This document shows, piece after piece, positions 44,828 through 53,383 of a DNA stretch of 64,000 nucleotides. The translations under genes and the position numbers were made by a program. The notes beneath the pieces are model-generated. The model worked only from the letters and a program-made list of their open reading frames with translations, had not been told where the DNA came from and ran no database searches. Position 1 is the first letter of the stretch. Each line of letters starts with the position of its first letter. This DNA comes from Pseudodesulfovibrio sp. zrk46 (GTDB lineage: Bacteria > Desulfobacterota > Desulfovibrionia > Desulfovibrionales > Desulfovibrionaceae), in assembly GCF_012516435.1 (NCBI RefSeq), contig NZ_CP051216.1, forward strand, positions 2,975,669 to 3,039,668. Reading direction: 5' to 3'.

Positions 44828-46261
44828 ATGTCGACGATACTTGTTCTGGATGACGATCCGGATATCAGCACCATTATTTCGCAACTAGCGGAAGATGCGG
44901 GACATACAGTCCATGCGGCGGGCTCTATTGCCGATGGTATGGGCGTGCTGGCCTCGGCTGCTGTGGATTTGGTCTTTCTTGATGTGCGACTGCCCGACGG
45001 CAGCGGAATCGACGTTCTTCCCGATATCCGTAAGGCTGCCTCCAGGCCTGATGTAATTATTATTACAGGGTTGGGCGACCCGGACGGGGCCGAGTTGGCC
45101 ATTCAGAATGGGGCGTGGGATTACATTGAGAAGACCAGTACCCTAAAGCAGATCATGTTCTCCATGGACCGAGCGCTTAAGTTTCGGGAAAAGGGGCGCA
45201 AACCCGCTCTTGTCGCAATCAGGCGGGATGACCTTGTGGGCGAAAGCCCGGCGATCCAACCCGTATTGGAGAATATCGCCATCGCTGCCTCTGGTGACGC
45301 GGGTGTACTTATCACCGGGGAAACCGGCACCGGCAAGGAAGTCATAGCTCGTACCATTCATGCCAACAGCAATCGCGCGGCAAAAAGTTTCGTGGTGCTT
45401 GACTGCGCATCCCTGCCGGAGAGCTTGGCTGAAGGTGAATTGTTTGGTCACGTCAAGGGATCGTTCACTGGAGCCAGTGCTACTCGAACCGGATTGGTGG
45501 GACAGGCCGACGGCGGCACTCTCTTTTTGGATGAGGTGGGCGAACTGCCTCTGTCCATTCAAGCTACATTTTTACGCGTGTTGCAGGAAAAGCGGTATCG
45601 TCCTGTGGGCAGTACTAAGGAAATCGCAAGTGATTTCAGATTGGTTGCTGCAACCAATCGCGATCTTGAGCAGATGTGTGCCGACGGCTTGTTCCGTAGT
45701 GATCTCTATTATCGTATAAAGGCCTGCGCTATTCAGATGCCGCCTCTGCGTGAGCGTGCCGAAGATATTTCTCTCATCAGTCGTTTTCATCTGGATCGGC
45801 TTTGCATCAAGTACGACACACCCTCCAAGGAAATGTCCGAGGACTTTGTGAGTGCTCTGACCAACTATGACTGGCCGGGCAATATTCGTGAATTGGTGCA
45901 AACCCTGGAGCGCACGATCATGCGGGCTATGGCAGAGGCGGTGCTGTATCCCGAGCATCTGCCGGTAGATATTAGGGCCAAGGCCGTTCGTCGTAGTTTG
46001 AGCGGTCATGAAGGCGGAGGCGTGGTGGATGAGTTTGTCCCCTCGGTTCCCGGTGCGCAGGATTTCTGTGATGCATTGCTGGAAGGGGAAGTTCCTCCCT
46101 TCAAGAGCTATCGCAAGGAGTGTCTGGCTGAGGTCGAAGTCCGGTACCTGAAGCGGCTACTGGCGCAGACTCAAGGAAGCATCAAAGATGCTTGCAGGCT
46201 CTCCGGGCTTTCGCGAACACGGTTATATGTGCTGATGAAAGAGCATAATATCAGTAAATAA
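44828..46261 (+). CDS. NtrC-family sigma-54 response regulator
   Basis: This 477-residue regulator has a receiver domain (D52 in VFLDVRLPDGSG), an AAA+ domain with Walker A GETGTGKE at 164-171 and sigma-54 contact loop GSFTGA at 211-216, GGTLFLDEVGEL, and a Fis HTH at the end (SIKDACRLSGLSRTRLYVLM). The cognate kinase is probably the divergent hybrid kinase. The next operon on the same strand (TRAP transporter and sdaA) has a sigma-54 promoter and a candidate binding site, so it is the likely target. GGGAGGAAG precedes the ATG. Confidence 0.93.
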   Translation: MSTILVLDDDPDISTIISQLAEDAGHTVHAAGSIADGMGVLASAAVDLVFLDVRLPDGSGIDVLPDIRKAASRPDVIIITGLGDPDGAELAIQNGAWDYIEKTSTLKQIMFSMDRALKFREKGRKPALVAIRRDDLVGESPAIQPVLENIAIAASGDAGVLITGETGTGKEVIARTIHANSNRAAKSFVVLDCASLPESLAEGELFGHVKGSFTGASATRTGLVGQADGGTLFLDEVGELPLSIQATFLRVLQEKRYRPVGSTKEIASDFRLVAATNRDLEQMCADGLFRSDLYYRIKACAIQMPPLRERAEDISLISRFHLDRLCIKYDTPSKEMSEDFVSALTNYDWPGNIRELVQTLERTIMRAMAEAVLYPEHLPVDIRAKAVRRSLSGHEGGGVVDEFVPSVPGAQDFCDALLEGEVPPFKSYRKECLAEVEVRYLKRLLAQTQGSIKDACRLSGLSRTRLYVLMKEHNISK

Positions 46262-46323
46262 TTCTTCTTTTCTCCGCTCCTCGCTTTCTCCCCTTTTGCT
46301 GAACGACCGTGTGTTCTCTTTTT

Positions 46324-46358
46324 CGGGATTGTACCGTTTTTCGGAACAAGGTGTCCCG
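46324..46358 (+). promoter_or_regulatory. Candidate upstream activator sites
   Basis: The stretch CGGGATTGTACCG, then TTTTT, then CGGAACAAGGTGTCCCG holds two imperfect palindromes in tandem. They lie about 100-135 bases before the sigma-54 box, the usual enhancer distance, next to the gene of an NtrC-type regulator. No T-run or gene is present in 46262-46578 otherwise. Confidence 0.5.
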
Positions 46359-46457
46359 CTTTTGTGAACATGAATGATGGCCGCTGTGTTTATTTGGAGT
46401 ACTCAAAATATACGCTATTTGCACTTAACTTACTTATATCTTGGTATTTTTATGTTT

Positions 46458-46472
46458 TGGCATCGAACTTGG
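46458..46472 (+). promoter_or_regulatory. Sigma-54 promoter of the TRAP-sdaA operon
   Basis: TGGCATCGAACTTGG matches TGGCAC-N5-TTGC with the correct spacing; only the final C of the -12 element is G. The predicted start is about 46484, 95 bases before dctP. Confidence 0.6.
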
Positions 46473-46578
46473 TAAAGGCACAGTAACAGGCGCAAGTTTG
46501 TTGATCGGTTTATTGAGGGTGTCCCGGAGGATTCAGGGACTAGGTTCGATTCAAATATTTTAGAGTGAGTAAAGTATC

Positions 46579-47592
46579 ATGAAAAAGATTTTCGCACTTA
46601 TCCTGGCACTGTGCGCCATGTTCGCACTGACTGCCTGTAACGACGATGGCGGAAAGACTGCCAAGAATGAAACTGTGACCATTAAACTGGCAACCCAGCA
46701 TCCCATTGAGCACATGGCTCACAAGGCCGCTGAGCGCGTCAAGGCTCGTATCGAGAAAGAAACCGAAGGCCGCGTTCAGGTGAAGATCTATCCTGCAAAC
46801 CAGCTTGGTGACGCTTCTCAGATCTACGAAGAAGTCATCCGTGGCTCCATCGACGCCGCACACATCACCGTTCCCGATCAGTTCGACGCCCGTCTCGGTG
46901 CAGGCTTCCTGCCTTACATCGCTCGCGACTACGATCAGATCCGCGAAGTCTTTGCCTCCGATGCCTTCCTGCCCACTGAAATGGCAGCCATGCATGACAA
47001 ACTGGGCGTGAAGTTCTTCTCCTACTTCGGTGAAGGTTTCATCGGCGCCGGTTCCGTTGTCCCGCTGGAAAACGTTGCCAAGGCCGGTGTTGAGAAGGGC
47101 ATCATGCTCCGCGTGCCCGGTCTGGACGTCTTCAAGTTCGGTGCTGAAGAACTTGGTTTCCGCACCTCCTCCCTGCCTTACGCTGACACTTACTCCGCCC
47201 TGCAGACCGGCGTGGTAAAGGGTTGGATCGGTGGTCCGCCGAACCTGAACTACCTCGGTTTCCGTGACGTTATCAAATACTACTACCAGTACAACGTGAA
47301 CTTTGAGTCCACCCAGTACGTCATGAACAAGAAGAAGTTCGAATCCATCTCCGAGGCTGACCGCAAGGTTGTTGAGTCCGCATTCGTGGACGAAGGTCAG
47401 CAGTCCTTCCTGATGGCAGAGAGCGAAGATCAGATGTACCGCAAGAAGCTCGAAGAAGCCGGTATCAAGGTCACCATGCTCACCACCCAGGAACTCGAAG
47501 ATTGTGCCAAGTACGTCCGCGACAACGCCTGGCCCCGCCTTGAAAAGAACCTGACTCCTGAACTGCTGAACGGCATCAAGGCGTCCTACTAA
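46579..47592 (+). CDS. dctP: TRAP transporter substrate-binding lipoprotein DctP
   Basis: This 337-residue binding protein has a lipoprotein signal with LTAC at 17-20 and a DctP-fold mature part. Landmarks are KLATQHPIEHMAHKAAERVK, IEKETEGRVQVKIYPANQLG and the later LRVPGLDVFKFGAEELGFR-like segment. The substrate is probably a carboxylate or amino acid. The neighbouring serine dehydratase suggests serine or a related compound, but this is inferred. First gene of the operon; a strong hairpin follows. Confidence 0.93.
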   Translation: MKKIFALILALCAMFALTACNDDGGKTAKNETVTIKLATQHPIEHMAHKAAERVKARIEKETEGRVQVKIYPANQLGDASQIYEEVIRGSIDAAHITVPDQFDARLGAGFLPYIARDYDQIREVFASDAFLPTEMAAMHDKLGVKFFSYFGEGFIGAGSVVPLENVAKAGVEKGIMLRVPGLDVFKFGAEELGFRTSSLPYADTYSALQTGVVKGWIGGPPNLNYLGFRDVIKYYYQYNVNFESTQYVMNKKKFESISEADRKVVESAFVDEGQQSFLMAESEDQMYRKKLEEAGIKVTMLTTQELEDCAKYVRDNAWPRLEKNLTPELLNGIKASY

Positions 47593-47622
47593 GTCCTCTA
47601 AGACTGGTTAACAGTCATCAAT

Positions 47623-47665
47623 GGCGACGTGGCGGGCCTCTCCAAATAACAACCGCCACGTCGCC
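47623..47665. repeat. Perfect 13-bp hairpin between dctP and dctQ
   Basis: GGCGACGTGGCGG and CCGCCACGTCGCC form a perfect inverted repeat with a 17-base loop. Such structures often protect the upstream binding-protein message and reduce read-through, giving excess binding protein over permease. Confidence 0.85.
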
Positions 47666-47719
47666 AACCATCCCATTCCACATATTTTTTCCAGATATTC
47701 CCAAGAGGGGGGTCTTTTC

Positions 47720-48241
47720 ATGCAACCTATTGAATTCGCACCGAGGCTGCCGCTGTGGAACGTGCTCGGCAAGTTTCAAAAAACGGTCATGGCCGCTACC
47801 AGCATCCTTATCGTTGGCATGATTTGCTACACGGTTATTGCCCGTTACGTTTTCGGCTCTGACTTTTACGGTTCCGAAGAACTCATCCAGATGCTGGCTT
47901 TTTGGCTCTACTTCATGGGAGCCGCTCAGGGTAGTCGCGAAAAAAGTCAGATCTCCGCTGACATTCTTACCTGCTACGTCACCAACGCCAAATGGTGTCG
48001 CATCGCCCAATTGGTCAAGGATGTCGTTACTGTCGCCATTTGTCTGCTGGTCACCTACTGGGCCTGTCTGTTTGTGGGGTGGGGGATCCAGATGATGCCT
48101 AAGTCTCCGGTATTCAGGCTTCCCATGCTTATCCCTCATACGGCCATTGGCCTCGGTTTCGTGCTCATGTCTTTGTATCATGTGGTCTACCTGATTCAGG
48201 ACTTCATGACCCACATTAAAATGTGCCGAGCTGGCGAATAA
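47720..48241 (+). CDS. dctQ: TRAP transporter small permease DctQ
   Basis: From the ATG at 47720 (AGGGGGG ribosome site) this is a 173-residue membrane protein with four hydrophobic segments. They cover about 24-45 (MAATSILIVGMICYTVIARY), 50-70, 95-115 and 140-160. EELIQMLAFWLYFMGAAQGSR is typical of the small subunit. It pairs with DctM. A longer frame from 47621 would cover the intergenic hairpin and is rejected. Confidence 0.9.
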   Translation: MQPIEFAPRLPLWNVLGKFQKTVMAATSILIVGMICYTVIARYVFGSDFYGSEELIQMLAFWLYFMGAAQGSREKSQISADILTCYVTNAKWCRIAQLVKDVVTVAICLLVTYWACLFVGWGIQMMPKSPVFRLPMLIPHTAIGLGFVLMSLYHVVYLIQDFMTHIKMCRAGE

Positions 48242-48265
48242 AAGCCACCAGAAGGATTTAGAAAA

Positions 48266-49561
48266 ATGATTATTACCATCGCAATACTTCTTCTTGTGGT
48301 CACGCTGTTCATTGGCGTTCCCATTCCGTTCGCCTTTTTCACATCGGCCGCATTCCTTATTTTTACCGGCGGATACGATCCGGGGTTCCTGTTGCCCTAC
48401 GGCTTCGCCAAAATGAACTCCATTGTACTTCTTACCATTCCGCTGTTTATCATGGCCGGTGGCGTCATGGACAAAGGCGGCATCGGTGACCGCCTCGTGG
48501 ATGTCGTAGACACCATCGCCGGGCGTGTTCGTGGCGGTCTTGGTATCGTTACTGTTGTTACCTGTGCCATTTTTGGCGCTGTTTCGGGGTCTTCCTCTGC
48601 AACTGTGTCCTGCATCGGTTCCATCATGATGCCCAAGCTCAAGAAAGCTGGTTATCCGGTTGGCCATGTCGCTGCACTGTTGGCCAACGCCGGCGTGCTT
48701 GGAATTCTGATTCCGCCTTCCATGCTGATGATTCTCTATGCATGGATGGGCAACCAATCCGTCCTGGCCTGCTTCCTGGCTGCGTTTGTCCCGGGTCTGA
48801 TCGTCACCGTTCTACTGAGTGTAGTGAACCTGGTACTCTTGCGTAACAATAAGGACATTGAAGTGCGTCCTAGCGAGGATCTGGTCACCACCAGTAAGGT
48901 GTTTGCGGTCAAATCCGCTAAAGCTTCTCCGGCTCTGATGATGCCAGTCATCATTCTGGGCGGTATCTATGGCGGTATCATGACCCCCACCGAAGCCGCA
49001 GCCGTTGCCGTTCTCTACGCCATTCCGGTCGCCATGTTCTTCTACCGCGGCCTCAAGATGAAGAATCTCATGCAGACTCTCATTGAATCCGCCACCACCA
49101 CCGGTGTCATCATGGCAATGATGTTCGCGGTTATGATCCTCTCCCGTCTCTACATCATGGAGAACCTGCCCGAGCAGATCATGAACGTGCTGACGTCCAT
49201 CTCGGACAACAAGATGGTCATTATGCTGATGATTAACGTGTTCCTCGTGATTATGGGCATGCTTATGGATGACGTCTCCGGTATCCTGCTTGGTACCCCG
49301 ATTTTGCTACCATTGGTCACCCAACTCGGCGTGGACCCCGTCCACTTTGCCGCGATCATGGGCGTTAACCTCGGCATGGGTAACGTTACGCCTCCCACGG
49401 CTCCGCTTCTGTATCTGTCGGGCCGTATATCGGGAGCGCAGGTTACTGAGATGCTCAAGCCGACCATGTACCTGATTCTCTTTGCATGGCTGCCCACATT
49501 GCTTCTTACCACTTACATCCCCGAGATCTCTCTTGGTCTTGTCAATCTGCTCATGAAGTAG
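48266..49561 (+). CDS. dctM: TRAP transporter large permease DctM
   Basis: This 431-residue subunit has twelve or so hydrophobic segments and family landmarks. They are FIGVPIPFAFF, MNSIVLLTIPLFIMAGGVMD, GAVSGSSSATVSCIGSIMMP and MGVNLGMGNVTPPTAPLLYL. It couples sodium-driven uptake with DctP and DctQ. It ends 12 bases before sdaA. Confidence 0.95.
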   Translation: MIITIAILLLVVTLFIGVPIPFAFFTSAAFLIFTGGYDPGFLLPYGFAKMNSIVLLTIPLFIMAGGVMDKGGIGDRLVDVVDTIAGRVRGGLGIVTVVTCAIFGAVSGSSSATVSCIGSIMMPKLKKAGYPVGHVAALLANAGVLGILIPPSMLMILYAWMGNQSVLACFLAAFVPGLIVTVLLSVVNLVLLRNNKDIEVRPSEDLVTTSKVFAVKSAKASPALMMPVIILGGIYGGIMTPTEAAAVAVLYAIPVAMFFYRGLKMKNLMQTLIESATTTGVIMAMMFAVMILSRLYIMENLPEQIMNVLTSISDNKMVIMLMINVFLVIMGMLMDDVSGILLGTPILLPLVTQLGVDPVHFAAIMGVNLGMGNVTPPTAPLLYLSGRISGAQVTEMLKPTMYLILFAWLPTLLLTTYIPEISLGLVNLLMK

Positions 49562-49573
49562 TCGGAGGTTGAA

Positions 49574-50800
49574 ATGGAAAGCATTAAAGAACTGTATCGC
49601 ATCGGTGTGGGGCCTTCCTCTTCCCACACCATGGGCCCCAAAAAAGCGGCAGAGGAGTTCCTTGATCGCAACAAGGAAACCGAAACGTTCCGTGTTACCC
49701 TTTACGGATCATTGGCTGCTACGGGAAAAGGGCACCTCACGGATCAGGCTATTCTTTCCGTGTTGGGAGACGAGCGTACCTCCATCGTCTGGAAGCCCGA
49801 AGAAGAGCTGCCTGGCCACCCCAACGGAATGCAGTTCGAGGCCTTGTCCACTGACGGACAGACCATGGATGTGGCTCGTGTGTATTCCGTTGGTGGCGGG
49901 GCAATCCGCTATGAGGATGAGGGTGAGCGTGCGTCGGTCGAAGTCTACGACATGCCCAACCTGCTCTCTATACTGGAGATGTGCGAGGATAGGGGAATCA
50001 CCTATTGGGAGTATGTAGAACAGTGTGAAGGTCCGGAAATCTGGGATTTTCTCAGGGAAGTATGGGCAGTCATGGAAGCCGCCGTAGAGCGTGGGCTGAA
50101 CACGCAGGGCGTTTTGCCCGGTAGCATTGGTCTCAAGCGTCAGGCGTGGAGTTACTACACCAAGACCAAACTCTCGGGTGCCGACATGCAGCAGACCGGG
50201 CTTGTCACCGCCTATGCGTTAGCCGTGTCCGAAGAAAATGCTGCTGGAGGAACTATTGTCACCGCGCCTACCTGCGGCGCATGTGGCATCGTTCCCTCCG
50301 TCTTGCACTACCTGCGCCATTCGCAGGGTGTGAGTGAGAACGATATCCTGTGGGCATTGGCTACTGCCGCACTGTTCGGCAATGTCATCAAGCAGAATGG
50401 TTCCATCTCCGGTGCTGAAGTGGGCTGTCAAGGAGAGGTCGGTTCAGCCTGTGCCATGGCCTCAGCCGCCGCTACCCAGCTCATGGGTGGATCGGTTCGT
50501 CAGATCGAGTATGCTGCTGAAATGGGACTGGAACATCACCTGGGCCTGACCTGCGATCCTGTGGACGGGTTGGTGCAGATTCCCTGTATCGAGCGAAACG
50601 CCTGCGCCTCAAGTCGTGCGCTTGCTCGCGCTCAAATGGCCATACTTTCGGACGGCACCCATCGCATTCCGTTCGATGAAGTCGTACAGGTCATGATGCA
50701 GACCGGGCATGATCTGCCCAGCCTGTATCGTGAGACCTCCACAGGAGGGCTGGCTAAGGCCTATGACGCACGAAGGAAGGGATGTGCCTGCATCCGTTAG
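49574..50800 (+). CDS. sdaA: L-serine ammonia-lyase, iron-sulfur type
   Basis: This 408-residue enzyme deaminates L-serine to pyruvate and ammonia using a 4Fe-4S cluster. The beta-domain motif YRIGVGPSSSHTMGPKKAAE is at the N-terminus and the alpha-domain motifs are TAPTCGACGIVPSVLHYL and GCQGEVGSACAMASAAAT, with later C residues for the cluster. Alpha and beta parts are fused. Shared operon with the TRAP genes suggests it degrades the imported substrate. A ribosome site GGAGG lies upstream, and a bidirectional terminator follows. Confidence 0.94.
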   Translation: MESIKELYRIGVGPSSSHTMGPKKAAEEFLDRNKETETFRVTLYGSLAATGKGHLTDQAILSVLGDERTSIVWKPEEELPGHPNGMQFEALSTDGQTMDVARVYSVGGGAIRYEDEGERASVEVYDMPNLLSILEMCEDRGITYWEYVEQCEGPEIWDFLREVWAVMEAAVERGLNTQGVLPGSIGLKRQAWSYYTKTKLSGADMQQTGLVTAYALAVSEENAAGGTIVTAPTCGACGIVPSVLHYLRHSQGVSENDILWALATAALFGNVIKQNGSISGAEVGCQGEVGSACAMASAAATQLMGGSVRQIEYAAEMGLEHHLGLTCDPVDGLVQIPCIERNACASSRALARAQMAILSDGTHRIPFDEVVQVMMQTGHDLPSLYRETSTGGLAKAYDARRKGCACIR

Positions 50801-50817
50801 AAAGCTATAATTGAAAA

Positions 50818-50850
50818 GCCCCTCTCCCTGTTTGGGAGAGGGGCTTTTTT
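50818..50850. terminator. Bidirectional terminator between sdaA and the CHAT gene
   Basis: GCCCCTCTCCC pairs with GGGAGAGGGGC around TGTTT, with A-rich left and T-rich right flanks. Confidence 0.9.
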
Positions 50851-50855
50851 ATGAT

Positions 50856-53135
50856 TTATTCACTATTGCCTGTCAGTTGAAAAGCTGCCCAGAAAAATGG
50901 GGATGGGAATTCATTTTTTGTCTTCAACTGAGCCTCGCGGAGCGCGTCAGCACGGCTCATGTGCTTAAGGTTTCTGTAGAATTCAATCATCAAATAAGTG
51001 GTTTCTCTGTCCGGTACTGGCCATAGTGATGTGACAAGCGAGCGAGCTCCTGCAAAGAGGAAGCCTCGACTAAGGCCTATGACATCATCTCCACCTTTGA
51101 CTTCTCCCATGCCAGTTTCACACGCTGAGAGGGTCACTAGGTCAGCATTCAGTTCCATACTGTACAGATCGTCTACGCTGAGGCGTCCGTCGTCTTTTGT
51201 AGTAGGTGTAAGCAGGATGGCGGATTCCAATGGGGCATCCGATTGGAATTTACCATGGGCTGCAATATGAATCATGCGGAAGAGTCTGCCTGCCTCTTGT
51301 AAAGATTGTTTCGTGGCCGATTCCCGAAGAAGGACAGTTGAGTCCGGCCACATCTTTTTGATCTCTCTGACCTCGACCTCTGCGCCAGAAAGGTCAAACA
51401 TTGGGTCGCCCAGATCCGGATTACCAAGGAGCAGGATTTCATGTTGTTGTGTGGAGTGGCGACGTTCCAAAAAGCGCATTACACTGGCAGAGGGCAAAAA
51501 GCGTATCGTCGCAGAGTCAATAAGGTAACCTTCAGGTCCGATCAGGGCGTTGAAGGGGAGATAGTGCAAGACTCCGTGCCCCACGATTAACAGTCTTTCT
51601 CTCCCACGGTGGTTTGGTAGTGGGGCGATCAGTCGCGAGTACAGTTTGCGGCCCAGGGCTTGGGTTTGATCGGATTCACTAATGATCGCTTGCCTAAAGG
51701 CTTGAACATCTGCAGTGAGGTCTTGTGAATCCAGTCGAATGGCCTGGACCTCATGCTTTGTTACCATAAAAGCGTAAAGGTTCTGCTCGTACGAATAGTA
51801 CTCGATCAAGGTTTCGCCGTCTCTTATGAAATCTTGGATGGCTTCCGGTTCAAGAGATTCGACCGTGGTCATGGTCGCAAGCTCGGGGTATTCACTCGAT
51901 AGTTCTCTGCGTATGGCCCCGATGGCTCTTTTTTGCCTCTCTTTGTCATTTTGAGTGTTCCGCTGATCTGCTCGATAGAAGGCCGCTTCGGCTTGGTTCA
52001 GTCGAGCCAGGATTTCTTGCTGTTGTTCTGCAGTCTCTTGTTCCGGTGAAAAGGAGCTCCGTTGGGCGAGCAGGTCTACTAGTGCTCTGGCTTTTGCTCT
52101 TTCACAATACATCAGCGCTAAGCTGTCGAGTTTCTGGTTTACGAGCAGATCGATCATGTCTGCGTAAACCTTCTGCTTGCTGCTGATGTAGCCTATGCGC
52201 GAAGCTTCATTTCCCACCGACCCTCTTTGAAGTTCGATGGCTTCAATCGCTTTCCGGTAATATTCTTGGGCTGTCGGAATATTATTTTCCGCTTGTGCTA
52301 TTCGCCCTCGGTCATAGAGCACATTCCAGTATATTGATCCGCTGTGTGAGACTTGATCCATACTCAAGAGTTCATCATATCCCTCTTTCGCTTGTTCAAT
52401 ATGCCCAGATTCGAGAAGGCTCTTGTACTTGATGTATTTATAGGGAAGATCCATGAAAAGAAAATAATCGCCTGAACCGGCAACTAACCCACCAAGAGCT
52501 TTAGCTAATTCATTAAAGGCGTACCTTTTGGATGTGACCTCCACAGCTTCGTCGTACATCCCGAGGGCGAAGTAGATTTTTGCCAATCCTCTATCACGAT
52601 CTTCTTGGAGAAGGCTGAATGGATACCCAAGATATATTGCATTCAATTCGTCAATGGCTTTGAAAGCCCCTTCTCGGTCTCCTTTAAGAGCATATGCGTG
52701 GCCATAGAGTTTTATGAGCTCTATATAATTGAGCCTGTGCAGATCTTCCTTGATAGCGTATGCGTACCCATTTTGAGCTTCTGTAATCGCTTCGTCATAT
52801 TCTCCTAGCTCAATGTACATCTCGCTTTTCAGCATGTAAGGTCTTGCCGACATATCAAAACCCATAACGCTCTTGTCGCCTGAATCGATCTTTTGTTCGA
52901 GCAGGTTTAAGCACCCCTCAAGTTTCTCAAACTCATAAAGCTTAAGATATGCTTCGCAGAGGCAGTATACCTCTGAAAAGCTCGAATCAGCGGATTCTAC
53001 TCTTGGCTCCAGATAGTCTTTGTTTTCGGCGTATCTTGCCTCTGCTGTATTCGTCCATTCTGGAGGCTGCATATGGGCAACACAGCCACTAAGAAGCAGG
53101 AATGTAAGTGCTATAATGATCTTAACGGTATTCAT
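50856..53135 (-). CDS. Lipoprotein with TPR repeats and a CHAT protease-like domain
   Basis: This 759-residue protein has a lipoprotein signal (LLLSGC; lipidated C18), a TPR-like helical region at about 50-360 with repeats such as SEMYIELGEYDEAITEAQNG, a coiled-coil part, and a C-terminal CHAT domain (about 435-757). The CHAT catalytic pair is visible: H627 in IHIAAHG and C672 in TLSACETG. The GLSRGFLFAGARSLVTSLWPV segment is also typical. CHAT domains are caspase-like proteases in some systems; targets are unknown here. Lipidation implies an envelope location. No CRISPR or effector gene is adjacent. Confidence 0.88.
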   Translation of the reverse strand: MNTVKIIIALTFLLLSGCVAHMQPPEWTNTAEARYAENKDYLEPRVESADSSFSEVYCLCEAYLKLYEFEKLEGCLNLLEQKIDSGDKSVMGFDMSARPYMLKSEMYIELGEYDEAITEAQNGYAYAIKEDLHRLNYIELIKLYGHAYALKGDREGAFKAIDELNAIYLGYPFSLLQEDRDRGLAKIYFALGMYDEAVEVTSKRYAFNELAKALGGLVAGSGDYFLFMDLPYKYIKYKSLLESGHIEQAKEGYDELLSMDQVSHSGSIYWNVLYDRGRIAQAENNIPTAQEYYRKAIEAIELQRGSVGNEASRIGYISSKQKVYADMIDLLVNQKLDSLALMYCERAKARALVDLLAQRSSFSPEQETAEQQQEILARLNQAEAAFYRADQRNTQNDKERQKRAIGAIRRELSSEYPELATMTTVESLEPEAIQDFIRDGETLIEYYSYEQNLYAFMVTKHEVQAIRLDSQDLTADVQAFRQAIISESDQTQALGRKLYSRLIAPLPNHRGRERLLIVGHGVLHYLPFNALIGPEGYLIDSATIRFLPSASVMRFLERRHSTQQHEILLLGNPDLGDPMFDLSGAEVEVREIKKMWPDSTVLLRESATKQSLQEAGRLFRMIHIAAHGKFQSDAPLESAILLTPTTKDDGRLSVDDLYSMELNADLVTLSACETGMGEVKGGDDVIGLSRGFLFAGARSLVTSLWPVPDRETTYLMIEFYRNLKHMSRADALREAQLKTKNEFPSPFFWAAFQLTGNSE

Positions 53136-53257
53136 AGCAACCTCCTCCCATATTACAGCAGTCTTTTTATGAGTGAGAAATCAAGGAATATGCTCTAAAT
53201 CGTATTCTATGCGGACGAATAATTGAGGGCAATCTGAGATGGTAGAAAATAACGTAA

Positions 53258-53283
53258 GCGGGGTTCAAATCCTTTCTGCCATA
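53258..53283 (+). other. tRNA 3'-end-like fragment
   Basis: GCGGGGTTCAAATCCTTTC followed by TGCCATA resembles the T-arm and 3' end of the tRNA-Ser at 41717-41807 (GGGGTTCAAATCC, then CGCCATA), but the T-stem does not pair. No complete tRNA can be drawn. It could be a decayed attachment site or chance. Confidence 0.3.
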
Positions 53284-53297
53284 CAATAGAAAGTAAA

Positions 53298-53329
53298 AGA
53301 GGCCATCCTGAATTGGATAGCCTCTTTTT
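53298..53329. terminator. Terminator downstream of the SLC13-type gene
   Basis: AGAGGCCATCC pairs with GGATAGCCTCT (one mismatch) around a six-base loop. T-runs lie on both strands. Confidence 0.85.
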
Positions 53330-53383
53330 GTGTGTTGTTAAGGAATCGTGCTGGTCTTTCCGTGAGAGGAATAACCAATCTTT

